Shown: positions 9,387-17,214 of the stretch, piece after piece | Numbering within the stretch: position 1 is the stretch's first letter | How the letters are laid out: each line of letters begins with the position of its first letter | Origin: Bartonella phoceensis | GTDB lineage: Bacteria > Pseudomonadota > Alphaproteobacteria > Rhizobiales > Rhizobiaceae | NCBI RefSeq assembly: GCF_902825145.1 | Contig: NZ_CADEAD010000003.1 | Coordinates: forward strand, 124,001-188,000 | Length of the DNA: 64,000 bases | Direction of reading: 5' to 3' | Position numbers and translations under genes: made by a program | The notes under the pieces: generated by a model | The model's database searches: none | Seen by the model: the letters and a program-made list of their open reading frames with translations, nothing else | What the model was told of the DNA's origin: nothing

Positions 9387-9610
9387 TCTTATGGATGAAA
9401 AAAAATCTGATGCTAACAGGTGCGGCTTTAGCCGCTTTTTTTATAGTTTTAGCCAAAGCTTTCACTCTTGGAAAAAAGGCGGAACAGCAAAAGCAAACAG
9501 AAAATATTTTACAGACAGCAACAGCACGACTTGAGGTGGAAAATGAAGTTAACAAAAAAAGTGATGCTGATGTGCGTGCTGCTCTCTCTGACTGGTTGCG
9601 TGACCCATAA
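9383..9610 (+). CDS. probable inner-membrane spanin (Rz-like)
   Basis: 75 residues, overlapping the endolysin stop by 4 bases (ATGA). One N-terminal membrane helix (residues about 8-27, LMLTGAALAAFFIVLAKAF) is followed by a Lys/Gln/Glu-rich periplasmic coiled coil. This is the layout of Rz-type i-spanins that, with an outer-membrane lipoprotein, fuse the two membranes at the end of lysis. The nested lipoprotein gene in another frame supports the call. It is short for an i-spanin. The alternative is a simple holin-like membrane protein. Confidence 0.65.
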   Translation: MILWMKKNLMLTGAALAAFFIVLAKAFTLGKKAEQQKQTENILQTATARLEVENEVNKKSDADVRAALSDWLRDP

Positions 9611-9761
9611 ATATGCTTCTTCTTGTGTTGGTTGGTTGCCCATTTATTTAGACAAGAGAGATGTGAAGGTTATCAGTTCCAACCTAGCAAGAGATATATT
9701 GAAACATAATCAACAGGGAGCACGCTTATGTGGGTGGAAACATGGTAAGAAAAAAAGCTGA
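9543..9761 (+). CDS. probable outer-membrane spanin lipoprotein (Rz1-like), nested
   Basis: 72 residues from ATG 9543, inside the preceding gene in a different frame and running 151 bases past it. It has a signal peptide with a lipobox LSLTGC (Cys19), then SSCVGWLPI and an ILKHNQQGARLCGW ending like those of small phage lipoproteins next to endolysins. A longer reading frame open from 9468 lacks a signal peptide at its start, so the internal ATG is chosen. The embedded, out-of-frame lipoprotein is the hallmark of Rz/Rz1 spanin pairs. Two further cysteines could form a disulfide. Confidence 0.7.
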   Translation: MKLTKKVMLMCVLLSLTGCVTHKYASSCVGWLPIYLDKRDVKVISSNLARDILKHNQQGARLCGWKHGKKKS

Positions 9762-9960
9762 AAAACACACAGAGCTTACAGAAGCGGAAAAAGAAATGCT
9801 TCAAGAAATCATCATTACCTATCAAAGTGTGAAAGTGATGTCTCGTTTCATGAAGTGGATAGCCTTTTTTCTTTTTTTGCTTATCCTCGATTTTGCCCGC
9901 TTCATAGATGCGATAGATAATGTCATTGCACACTTAAAGCAGTGGTTTTCAAAAAATTGA
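9742..9960 (+). CDS. small single-pass phage membrane protein, candidate holin
   Basis: 72 residues from ATG 9742 (a GTG at 9730 is possible), overlapping the spanin lipoprotein gene. A charged, cytoplasmic-looking N-terminus of about 32 residues is followed by one membrane segment (WIAFFLFLLILDFARF, residues about 38-54) and a short amphipathic tail. No other dedicated holin is seen in the lysis cassette, so this is the best holin candidate. That is inferred from position and topology, not homology. Confidence 0.5.
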   Translation: MVRKKAEKHTELTEAEKEMLQEIIITYQSVKVMSRFMKWIAFFLFLLILDFARFIDAIDNVIAHLKQWFSKN

Positions 9961-9971
9961 AGAATTTTTAT

Positions 9972-10003
9972 GGTGGAGAGAAAGGTTTTGCAAAGACTCC
10001 ACC
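9972..10003. repeat. inverted repeat between convergent phage and toxin genes
   Basis: Perfect 7-base arms GGTGGAG and CTCCACC separated by 18 bases, lying 11 bases after the last lysis gene and 20 bases before the end of the minus-strand toxin gene. It could work as a terminator for one or both strands, but neither side has a clean run of T, so its role is open. Confidence 0.4.
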
Positions 10004-10023
10004 TCAAAAAATTATAGGTTCAA

Positions 10024-10305
10024 TCATAAACGTAGTTCAGAGTGTGAACCAAGTCGTAAAAGCTCTAACGTTTTGGTATCTGGTTTTCGATAGATCAAAA
10101 CCAAATCTGGTTTGATATGACAATCGCGGCAATTGCGCCATTGACCTGTTAGCGCATGATCTCGCCAATGCACCTTTAGTGGAGCATTCTCTGCTAATGC
10201 TTGAATCACAAGCAGCAAATCCTCTTCTAGTGAATTAGCGTATCTGCCTTTACTTTCACGTTTGAGATCACGTCTAAATGATCGAGTATAGACGATTTCA
10301 CGCAT
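10024..10305 (-). CDS. YafQ/RelE-family mRNA interferase toxin
   Basis: 93 residues from the ATG at 10305; 16 more residues are open upstream but family members begin at this point (MREIVYTRSFRRDLKRE). The C-terminal half has the YafQ signature WRNCRDCHIKPDLVLIYRK followed by ELLRLGSHSEL. The conserved His residues of the ribosome-dependent RNase active site are present (HWRDH, DCHI, GSHSEL). The product should cut mRNA on the ribosome when freed from its antitoxin. It lies 7 bases downstream of the antitoxin gene in the same operon, at the end of the prophage, where such pairs often act as addiction or exclusion modules. Confidence 0.85.
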   Translation of the reverse strand: MREIVYTRSFRRDLKRESKGRYANSLEEDLLLVIQALAENAPLKVHWRDHALTGQWRNCRDCHIKPDLVLIYRKPDTKTLELLRLGSHSELRL

Positions 10306-10312
10306 AGCAAGC

Positions 10313-10594
10313 TCAGGTTCGTTTTTCAGATTTACATACCCTAGCTTTGTCATTGCGGATCATAGTTCGTAAGCCATCTAATGATGTATGCTTAACACGT
10401 CCCATATCAGCGTCCTCAATAGCTTGTAATGTTTCTGGGTTAGGTTGAAATAGATCAAGTGGTAGTGCTCTATCTCTAGCAATGCGGGTCATAAACATGC
10501 GTACCGCATCTGATACAGTCAAACCCGTTGAGTTAATAACTGTACTTGCAATTTCCTGAATTTCATCAGGTATGCGTGCTTGAATTTTTCCCAT
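10313..10594 (-). CDS. RelB/DinJ-family antitoxin
   Basis: 93 residues. The N-terminus (KIQARIPDEIQEIASTVINS, then GLTVSDAVRMFMTRIARDRALP) is a ribbon-helix-helix DNA-binding fold of the DinJ type; the acidic middle and C-terminus would wrap the toxin. An AGGAGA ribosome site stands 8 bases upstream of the ATG. The product should neutralise the downstream YafQ-like toxin and repress its own promoter, where paired 9-base repeats are visible. Both reading frames are intact, unlike most toxin-antitoxin genes near 53 kb. Confidence 0.85.
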   Translation of the reverse strand: MGKIQARIPDEIQEIASTVINSTGLTVSDAVRMFMTRIARDRALPLDLFQPNPETLQAIEDADMGRVKHTSLDGLRTMIRNDKARVCKSEKRT

Positions 10595-10613
10595 TTCTAA
10601 AATCTCCTTTTAT

Positions 10614-10632
10614 TGTACTACAATGTACTACA
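10614..10632 (-). promoter_or_regulatory. putative operator: tandem 9-base repeats before the antitoxin gene
   Basis: TGTACTACA occurs twice (10614-10622 and 10624-10632) with one base between, just upstream of the antitoxin ribosome site. Each copy lies in a near-palindrome of the GTACTAC/GTAGTAC kind. Type II antitoxins with ribbon-helix-helix folds bind short repeats like this to autoregulate. Binding is inferred. Confidence 0.5.
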
Positions 10633-10808
10633 CATTGAATGGTGTCAAGAAATTTATTCAAAGATTTTGATTTTCTAGAAAATGAAAACATTTTTGGCTT
10701 CTTGTGTGACTGCGAAAAGCAATCTTGATTCGTAATTATTTAAAGAAATAGTTTTTAGATTCTGCTAGAATTGCAATGCACAGTCATTCTTCTAATAGGA
10801 TTTTTTAG

Positions 10809-11189
10809 ATGATCACACCTTTTGGCAAAACCTTACGCAAACTTCGTATTGATCATTCAGAACGCCTTTTAGATATGGCTAAAAAATTAGATATATCTTT
10901 AGCGTTTTTGTCTGCTGTTGAAATTGGCAAAAAATCTGTTCCTGTAGGAATGGAGGAAAAGATCATTGAACTCTATGCGTTAGATCAAGAAGCAGCAGAA
11001 CGTTTGAGAAGAGAATCGGATGCTTGTCGTACGAGTTTTACAATAAAGCCTTCTGATTCATTTGAGCGTGAAGCTGTTGGTATGTTTTCTAGAATAATCA
11101 ACACTGTTTCACAAGCAGACTTAGAATTACTCAAACAATTTTTAGAGAAAGTTGGCAAAAAAAAACGCTCTTTGCAAAGGCAAGTTTGA
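10809..11189 (+). CDS. XRE-family helix-turn-helix regulator
   Basis: 126 residues. Residues 1-70 form an XRE/Cro-type helix-turn-helix (GKTLRKLRIDHSERLLDMAKKLDISLAFLSAVEIGKKSVP). The C-terminal half is helical and ends with basic residues. Phage and plasmid repressors and antitoxins share this fold. Here it stands alone, 214 bases from the divergently transcribed DinJ/YafQ-type pair, at the right edge of the recognisable prophage. It may regulate phage or accessory genes; targets cannot be read. Two TCCCGAACCTT repeats (11199-11209, 11220-11230) directly follow the gene. Confidence 0.7.
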   Translation: MITPFGKTLRKLRIDHSERLLDMAKKLDISLAFLSAVEIGKKSVPVGMEEKIIELYALDQEAAERLRRESDACRTSFTIKPSDSFEREAVGMFSRIINTVSQADLELLKQFLEKVGKKKRSLQRQV

Positions 11190-11382
11190 AAATCCTATTC
11201 CCGAACCTTTATTTAATTATCCCGAACCTTGAAAAAAGATATGTAGAATCAATAAGTTACACACTAGTAAAATTTGGATGGCAGAGCTGTCGGGATCACC
11301 ATGTTTCAGTAGAATCAATAGATCTATAAAAGTTTAGAAATTTTTCTTTTTAGCCATTTTTGTAAGGAGAGGGAACTTTTGT

Positions 11383-11626
11383 CTAATAAAAGTAATAAAT
11401 TACAATGCTGTAGCATCTGTATTGGTGGCACGTGTTGCTGTCGCTTTTCAAGCCATCTGTTGTGATTTTTATTCCTATCTGATTATGTGCTTCATGAAAC
11501 AGATTACTTGCAGAATTTTTTAGTGTACTTAGCTTTTCCTTTCCTACAATAAACACTCTATCCTCAATAGAACCAATTTTAAAGATTTCTACTCGTTCAG
11601 ATAAAATAAAAAAATACCTATTTAAA
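11383..11626 (-). pseudogene. decayed coding remnant of unknown family
   Basis: A minus-strand frame of about 80 codons with protein-like composition but no ATG, GTG or TTG start that gives a full product; it includes RVEIFKIGSIEDRVFIVGKE and then LKNSASNLFHEAHNQIGIKI. It sits between the prophage edge and tRNA-Val and is flanked by AT-rich noncoding DNA. It may be the remains of a gene lost with part of the prophage. No homologue is recognised and it could also be chance. Confidence 0.3.
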
Positions 11627-12197
11627 AATTAAAAAAACAAAAATGCTTTCTGAAATATACACTAAAATGTTATGCAAATAAGATCTGATGTACTTCCACC
11701 CATGTTCTTTAAAGTGATTATTACCTATTTTAAAATTTCAGTAGTTATGTGGTGCTCATGATGATACTTATTTTTACCATGATTTTCCATTCCTTTAACA
11801 TTTCTTGTAACGTTTCTGTAGCGCATTGTTATAGCTAAATATTTTAGCAGAAAGTTTACTTTCATAGAAATGAAAAAAAGAATTATAGAGCAAGAGTTAG
11901 ATTAGAAAACGACAGAGTATTCTTGAGAAAAGGAGCTGATACTTGTTGTAAGGTCGTTTATATAAAATTTTTCATTTGATGCGCTGTAAAATTACTGACA
12001 TGTATGCAAGAAACTTGAAGTATTCTTTCATAAAAGGATTTGGCAGGATTCAAAAAATTATTAGAGAAAATTAAAAAAAGAATACCCTTTGTAAAAGGAT
12101 GTTTAAAAACTTCATTTCTTAATTGCCACTCAAAAATCTCATATCTTGAAAAGGCACACAAACTCAATAATCTTATTTATAACATAATAAAACTAAA
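11627..12197. other. AT-rich stretch with no supported gene
   Basis: Between the decayed remnant and tRNA-Val. A 69-codon minus-strand frame at 11958-12167 exists but has no recognisable family or good ribosome site. No RNA gene was seen. Probably eroded accessory DNA next to the tRNA. Confidence 0.5.
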
Positions 12198-12272
<75 letters not shown>

Positions 12273-12370
12273 ATTTAATGATATTGCATACACCACATAG
12301 CATTATAAAGGTCAATGCTTAATTTAATTTTCTATTTAATTAGGCATGAATAACTTAGAAAAATGTCTTT

Positions 12371-12733
12371 TTAAGCAGCTATAAGTATTTTTTCAACTTC
12401 ACTCACGAGTTCTCGTAAGTGAAACGGTTTAGAAAGTACTTTTGCATCAGTAGGAGCATCGCTATTTGAATTGAGTGCTACTGCTGCGAATCCTGTAATA
12501 AACATCACACGTAAATCAGGATCAATTTCAGTAGCGCGCCGTGCCAATTCGATTCCATCCATTTCTGGCATCACGATATCAGTAAGGAGAAGAGAAAATG
12601 GTTCTTCTTGCAAACGTTCATATGCGCTAGCACCATTATCGAAATCGGCAACTTCGTAACCTGCACGTTCTAAAGCTTTCGCTAGAAAGCGACGCATATC
12701 ATTATCATCTTCTGCGAGTAGGATTCGTTTCAT
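12371..12733 (-). CDS. cpdR: CpdR-type single-domain response regulator
   Basis: 120 residues from the ATG at 12733; 14 extra residues are open upstream but lack family character. It is a lone receiver domain: acidic pocket E8-D9-D10, phosphoacceptor D52 (LLLTDIVMPEMDG), Thr in MFITGFA and Lys in LSKPF. CpdR in Caulobacter, Sinorhizobium and Brucella relays the CckA-ChpT phosphate signal and, when unphosphorylated, directs ClpXP to destroy CtrA and other cell-cycle proteins. Length and motifs fit CpdR rather than an ordinary two-domain regulator. It stands alone, with a long noncoding region upstream. Confidence 0.85.
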   Translation of the reverse strand: MKRILLAEDDNDMRRFLAKALERAGYEVADFDNGASAYERLQEEPFSLLLTDIVMPEMDGIELARRATEIDPDLRVMFITGFAAVALNSNSDAPTDAKVLSKPFHLRELVSEVEKILIAA

Positions 12734-13463
12734 GATTGTGTTCCAATGGCTCCATTCGTCAGAGTTCTTTGTCACATCAATTATATAATACAGAGTATTT
12801 ATAAAAAAGATGATAAAATGCTCATAATTAGAATGAATGGTAAAATGGTTAATTCTTATATTATTTTCAAGAATACAGCATATTAGTTGTGAGTTGGTTA
12901 AATTCGAAACGTATGTGATATAAAAAGAAGAGAGTAGTGTTTGAATATTTTAAGCACGATTAATGGCAGTTTTTTCTTCTTTTTAATTTTTTTCATTCTG
13001 GTTAGAGCTCCATTGAAGAGCGTATACGGGCATTTTATTTTAGAGAATGTTTATTTAAGACATGAAAGAGATATTATATTATAGCTTTTTGGGGAAGTTA
13101 TATGACAAGATAGATTTTTTATCGCTATTTATTTTTCTATGCTACAAATTAAAAAAAGGATTTTTTATTAATAAACTGTAAATATAGTTTTAATATTTTT
13201 TCATATTCTAATAATATTTATATGAAAATTACTCTTATTTTTGCAAATTATAATAATTATAGAAATATTTATTCTGTAATTAACTTTTTTAGTTTATGCA
13301 TTAAAATTAGACACTTTTGCATTTTTAATTGCAATACCGAAGTTTCGTGAAAAAAATTCCATGCAAGAAAGAGATATTCTTAAATAAAAGTATCTATTTT
13401 GCTATTTTAAAAATAAATACCCTCTTTCTTTATTACATTAAATTATAATTTTACTAAAAAATT
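12734..13463. other. long AT-rich intergenic region
   Basis: About 730 bases with many short T and A runs and no open frame of credible composition. It carries the unseen cpdR promoter and the 3' side of the hydrolase-like gene. No RNA gene, riboswitch or mobile element was recognised. Confidence 0.5.
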
Positions 13464-14381
13464 TTAATGTATAGGTATATCACCGGGAATAAATGCATCA
13501 AATGCGGCCCAAAATTGTTTTTTATAATCTTCTTTATGCATGATCGTATCAAGTTCAGCACCCGTAATGGTAATACTATCTGTTGGCTGTACGTATTGGC
13601 ATAATTTTCGCACTTCAATGTTATTTGCAATATTATTGTGACTAGCAAGGATAAATAGTGTTGGAAGTTGTAAATGTCCGTAAAGTATCTTTTTTTTCAT
13701 AGAATCAATTGCATTAAGCACTGATGCCATCCATCGTGATGTTGGGAGGGGGATAGGGGGGAAAGGTGTTTTATGGGCGTATTTAAATTGCATATTTTTT
13801 TGTTTTATTTGTTTGAATTTTTTTCCGCCTTTAACTGGTAAGAATCCAAGGCCTATATCAGAAAGAAGTTGTGTTAATTTATGTTGAAAGCTATTTGTTT
13901 TATTCCCTAATGGAGCAAGAAGGGGAGAAACACAGAGCATTCTATTAAACTGATGGTTAATGAGATCCAATCCGCTAAGTGCTATCAAGCCACCTATGCC
14001 ATAAGTCAGCATATAATAAGGTGGCGGGCAGTCAAGGTATACGATTTTTTTTAGAAATTCATCTAAGTCGTTAATATCATTGTTAATATCAAAATAGTGG
14101 TGTCTGTTCTGTTTTTTTGTATTGAATTGCGATTTTTCTCGACCAAACCAGTCAAATATTGCTGAGTGAAAACCACGTTTAGATATTTCATTCATCGGTA
14201 ACAAATATTCTTCTATAGCATTTGTATCGCTTTCGAGAATAACGATTGTTCCTTTCGATTTTTCTTTTTCAGGATATGTTATTGCAAAACGAATTTCACG
14301 ATCCATAGCTGTTTTAAGATAGCTACTACGGATATTGAGAGGAATGGAACCCAATTCTGTGAGATAAAGAGGTATTTCCAA
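13464..14381 (-). CDS. alpha/beta-hydrolase fold protein (PldB-like) with lost catalytic triad
   Basis: 305 residues that follow the rhizobial lysophospholipase L2 / PldB-like pattern: oxyanion-type segment near 50-61, FDWFG at 76-80, nucleophile strand PPYYMLTYGIGGLIAL, and C-terminal FWAAFDAFIPG at 290-300. The active site has decayed. The nucleophile elbow, normally GHSMG, reads TYGIG (126-130) with Gly128 in place of Ser. The histidine expected in the GARHE-type segment is replaced in GAELD (Leu277). The acid loop reads ASHNN. The frame is nevertheless intact, so it may be a retained pseudoenzyme or a gene early in decay. It is monocistronic and divergent from hsp20. Confidence 0.7.
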   Translation of the reverse strand: MEIPLYLTELGSIPLNIRSSYLKTAMDREIRFAITYPEKEKSKGTIVILESDTNAIEEYLLPMNEISKRGFHSAIFDWFGREKSQFNTKKQNRHHYFDINNDINDLDEFLKKIVYLDCPPPYYMLTYGIGGLIALSGLDLINHQFNRMLCVSPLLAPLGNKTNSFQHKLTQLLSDIGLGFLPVKGGKKFKQIKQKNMQFKYAHKTPFPPIPLPTSRWMASVLNAIDSMKKKILYGHLQLPTLFILASHNNIANNIEVRKLCQYVQPTDSITITGAELDTIMHKEDYKKQFWAAFDAFIPGDIPIH

Positions 14382-14633
14382 TTGACATCCTTTACAGTGT
14401 ATTTTGCAACTATTAAGTGCAAAGTGAGATAATGAGAGGACAGGCTTTATGTAATGATGAAGAAGGGTTAAGAAACGGTTATGTTACTTTTCTATATTGT
14501 TACAAGCTCAAGAATAAAAGAGTTGAAATAGGAGAGAACGATTACCAAATAAGTAATGCGGTCGCCATTCTGGGATCGCTGGTTCACAGGTCAAGCTTGC
14601 CATTTTGGGGGCTTCGTGAGTCAATTCATTATA

Positions 14634-14651
14634 GTCGCTCTAAAGGAGGGC
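14634..14651 (+). promoter_or_regulatory. ROSE-like RNA thermometer hairpin masking the hsp20 ribosome site
   Basis: In the leader just before the hsp20 start, GTC-G-CTCT can pair with GGAGGGC around loop AAA, sequestering the whole AGGAGG Shine-Dalgarno. The single unpaired G at 14637 sits in a UCGCU element. That matches the conserved UYGCU motif and bulged G of ROSE elements that melt at heat-shock temperature in rhizobial small heat-shock genes. Further upstream stems are possible within 14540-14633. The pairing was worked out by hand. Confidence 0.7.
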
Positions 14652-14657
14652 AATATT

Positions 14658-15116
14658 ATGCGTCAAATAGATTTTTCACCATTTTATCGTTCAACAGTAG
14701 GCTTTGATCATCTTTTTAACCGGTTTGATTCTAGGACACAGCCCGATGATGTTTCTTCTTATCCACCCTATAACATTGAGCGTTTAACTGAAGATTCCTA
14801 TAGAATTTCCATGGCTGTTGCTGGTTTTTCTCAAGATGAAATTGATATCGAAACGCATTGCAATCAACTGATTGTTAAGGGTGAAAGAAAGTCTGAAAAT
14901 GATGATAAAGAACGGGAATTTCTTTATCGAGGCATTGCTTCTCGTGCTTTTGAACGGCGTTTTCATTTGGCTGATCATGTTAAAGTTATTGGAGCAGAGC
15001 TTGGCGATGGACTTCTTCATATTCAGCTTAAAAGAGAAATGCCAGCTGAACTAAAACCAAAAAAGATAACTGTGCAGACATCATCATCTGCTATAAAAGA
15101 TGATAACAATTCATAA
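14658..15116 (+). CDS. small heat-shock protein, Hsp20/IbpA family
   Basis: 152 residues from ATG 14658, preceded by AAAGGAGGG; an upstream in-frame ATG at 14556 would include the thermometer leader and is rejected. The N-terminus (FSPFYRSTVGFDHLFNRF) is typical of class A rhizobial Hsps. The alpha-crystallin domain spans about 35-130: YRISMAVAGFSQDEIDI, then LIVKGER, then FLYRGIASRAFERRFHLADHV, then GLLHIQL. It holds unfolding proteins for refolding by DnaK. Expression is probably controlled at translation by the hairpin before it. A strong terminator follows, so the unit is monocistronic. Confidence 0.92.
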   Translation: MRQIDFSPFYRSTVGFDHLFNRFDSRTQPDDVSSYPPYNIERLTEDSYRISMAVAGFSQDEIDIETHCNQLIVKGERKSENDDKEREFLYRGIASRAFERRFHLADHVKVIGAELGDGLLHIQLKREMPAELKPKKITVQTSSSAIKDDNNS

Positions 15117-15183
15117 TATGCGTAAAGCAAATTTAGAAGCTAAGAGAACTAAATGGTTATCGATTTCTTGAAATAGCACAATA

Positions 15184-15210
15184 ACGCGAGATCTTTTTCT
15201 CGCGTTTTTT
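15184..15210 (+). terminator. rho-independent terminator after hsp20
   Basis: ACGCGAGA and TCTCGCGT form a perfect 8-base stem around a 6-base loop, followed by TTTTTAT. It lies 67 bases past the hsp20 stop. Confidence 0.9.
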
Positions 15211-15380
15211 ATCTTTGCTATTAAAAGAGAAGAGGAATTTGAATGAAGTTGTTCCTCTGTTCTCAATTTATATTATTTCATCATATCCCGTTGTGTATTG
15301 AGAAACTAGATACAGGAATAAATAATTTAATTCAAAAAAATAGGCACATTCTGTATTTACTGATGTATGTCCTGGAAAAA

Positions 15381-15457
<77 letters not shown>

Positions 15458-15914
15458 AACTTGCGTAAAACGACTAAACGACTGTCTCTTTAAAGGCAAG
15501 AGAAAAAATAAAGAGAATCAAATCTAAAATACTCTTGCACTTTTTAAAAAGCTTGTACTCGTAAAAGATTTTATTTTTAAACTTATTCATTTTTTTAGGT
15601 ATTAAGAGAAAAATTCTCCGTTTTTAAGGTTTCTGCTTATAGGTATAGTTGCAGATTGATACTATTGAACATTTTTTCTTCATTTTTGGTTTTTGCAAAA
15701 AAGTACTCTACAGAAAATACGAGGAGAGTAAAATAGAATTTCAAATTGTATTATTATAGATCTAAAATTATTGGATATAAGAATTTTGTTCCGATCAGAA
15801 AAGATTCAAACATTTCAATTTATATCTTGTTGTTTTATTTTTAATATACCAAATAGCTGAAATATCGAAAATGCAACATTGTCAAAGTTTTTGGTGAGCA
15901 GAAAAGGGTAAATA
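15458..15914. other. intergenic region between tRNA-Pro and the Fe-S carrier gene
   Basis: About 450 AT-rich bases with no credible open frame on either strand. It must contain the promoters of tRNA-Pro (minus) and of the downstream plus-strand gene. Nothing else is recognised. Confidence 0.5.
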
Positions 15915-16292
15915 ATGAGCCGTTTTTCGGTAATAAGTTTGACGGAAGCCGCAGTAAATCGTGTTAAAGCGATTATGGATGCAAAAGGTGCACATGGTAT
16001 TCTTATTGGTATCAAGAAAGGTGGCTGTGCAGGAATGGAATATACTATTACTCTTGTGAAGGAAGAGAATCTGGAGGCAGATATTGTTGAAGTGAATGGT
16101 GCTCGTGTCTTTATAGCACATGATGCGGTATTATTTTTGTTAGGAACACAGGTAGATTATGAAGTGACAACGCTTCGTTCTGGGTTTGTTTTTAAAAATC
16201 CTAATCAAGTTTCAGCATGTGGGTGCGGTGAATCGGTAGAACTTCGTCCTGCTGCACAAAATCAGTTAAATGAGACATCTAAAATCAATTGA
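15915..16292 (+). CDS. A-type iron-sulfur carrier protein (IscA/SufA/ErpA family)
   Basis: 125 residues. The three ligand cysteines of A-type carriers are present: C38 in KGGCAGMEY, and C102 and C104 in SACGCGES. The fold blocks LTEAAVNRVKAIM and GFVFKNPN also match. Such proteins pass Fe-S clusters from the assembly scaffold to apo-enzymes. No suf or isc genes adjoin it; the other Fe-S-related gene of the window, a NifU-like scaffold, is at 48.2 kb. The Met-start is supported by family length (about 107-125). The subfamily (SufA versus ErpA) is not resolved. Confidence 0.85.
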   Translation: MSRFSVISLTEAAVNRVKAIMDAKGAHGILIGIKKGGCAGMEYTITLVKEENLEADIVEVNGARVFIAHDAVLFLLGTQVDYEVTTLRSGFVFKNPNQVSACGCGESVELRPAAQNQLNETSKIN

Positions 16293-16361
16293 GCATTATA
16301 ATGGGATTTCGTTAGATTCGAAAGGTTAGTGATTTTTTGGGTTGGTGAAATTTAATTTCTT

Positions 16362-17183
16362 TTATTTTTTGGTTTTAGCCTCATTCCAAAGATCTTCCAT
16401 TTCATTCAAGGATGCGTCAGCTAGTGTCTTAGATTGAGTGGAGAGACTTTCTTCAATATAGGTAAAGCGATTTCGAAATTTTATATTTGTTTTTTTTAAC
16501 GCTTTTTGTGAATCAATATTGAAGTGGCGTGCAAGACTAAGTAGGATAAAATAAAGATCACCAAATTCTGATTCTATATCTAACGTTCTATTTTCTTTGA
16601 TTGCTTCTTTAAGTTCATTGAGCTCTTCTTCAATTTTCGCAAAAATTTTGTCACTCTTATGCCAACCAAATCCCATCTTAGCAGCTACTTTTTGTAAAGC
16701 AAGTGCTTCCTGGTCTGCAGGTTGAATTTTTTTTACTTTTGCAAGAACGCTTGTTGTAGAATCTTTTGAGGAGCTTGCTTCTTTGCACCATTTTTTCTGT
16801 TCAGCCCGTTCTATTTTTTTAATATTTTCCCATTCTTCTGGTACAAAACCACGTTTTTTTTGTTCTGCATCTCCAAAAACATGGGGATGACGGCGAATCA
16901 TTTTTGCAGTGATTGTGTAAACAACATCTTCAAAGGTAAAGCTGCCTTCTTCTTGTGCAATGATCGCATGATAGACGACTTGTAATAGAAGATCACCAAG
17001 TTCATCACAAAGATCCATTCTATTTCTCCGTTCAATGGCATCGATGACTTCGTAAACTTCTTCGAGCATATAAGGTATGAGGGATTCAAATGTTTGTTTT
17101 ATATTCCAGATACATCCGCTATCACGATTTCGTAATGCTACCATAATTGTGATAAGATCATTAATATCTTTTGAGGCGATCAT
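16362..17183 (-). CDS. mazG: nucleoside triphosphate pyrophosphohydrolase MazG
   Basis: 273 residues, the usual two-domain MazG length. The first domain has CIWNIKQTFESLIPYMLEEVYEVIDAI and DLCDELGDLLLQVVYHA, giving the EE-x-E and ExxD metal ligands. The second domain repeats the pattern (KIEEELNELKEAI, then ESEFGDLYFILLSLARH). It hydrolyses NTPs, cleansing pools of abnormal nucleotides. It starts 31 bases after the end of lpxXL on the same strand, so it may be read with the lipid A operon. Confidence 0.92.
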   Translation of the reverse strand: MIASKDINDLITIMVALRNRDSGCIWNIKQTFESLIPYMLEEVYEVIDAIERRNRMDLCDELGDLLLQVVYHAIIAQEEGSFTFEDVVYTITAKMIRRHPHVFGDAEQKKRGFVPEEWENIKKIERAEQKKWCKEASSSKDSTTSVLAKVKKIQPADQEALALQKVAAKMGFGWHKSDKIFAKIEEELNELKEAIKENRTLDIESEFGDLYFILLSLARHFNIDSQKALKKTNIKFRNRFTYIEESLSTQSKTLADASLNEMEDLWNEAKTKK

Positions 17184-17214
17184 TTATTGCCTCTCCTATA
17201 ATGTTGTAGAAGTG

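Noticed and set aside
11958-12167. 69-codon minus-strand frame next to tRNA-Val
   Set aside because: No recognisable family and no convincing ribosome site; AT-rich DNA can keep such frames open by chance.
14417-14707. Plus-strand frame covering the hsp20 leader
   Set aside because: It overlaps the thermometer and the hsp20 start in another frame and has no family character.
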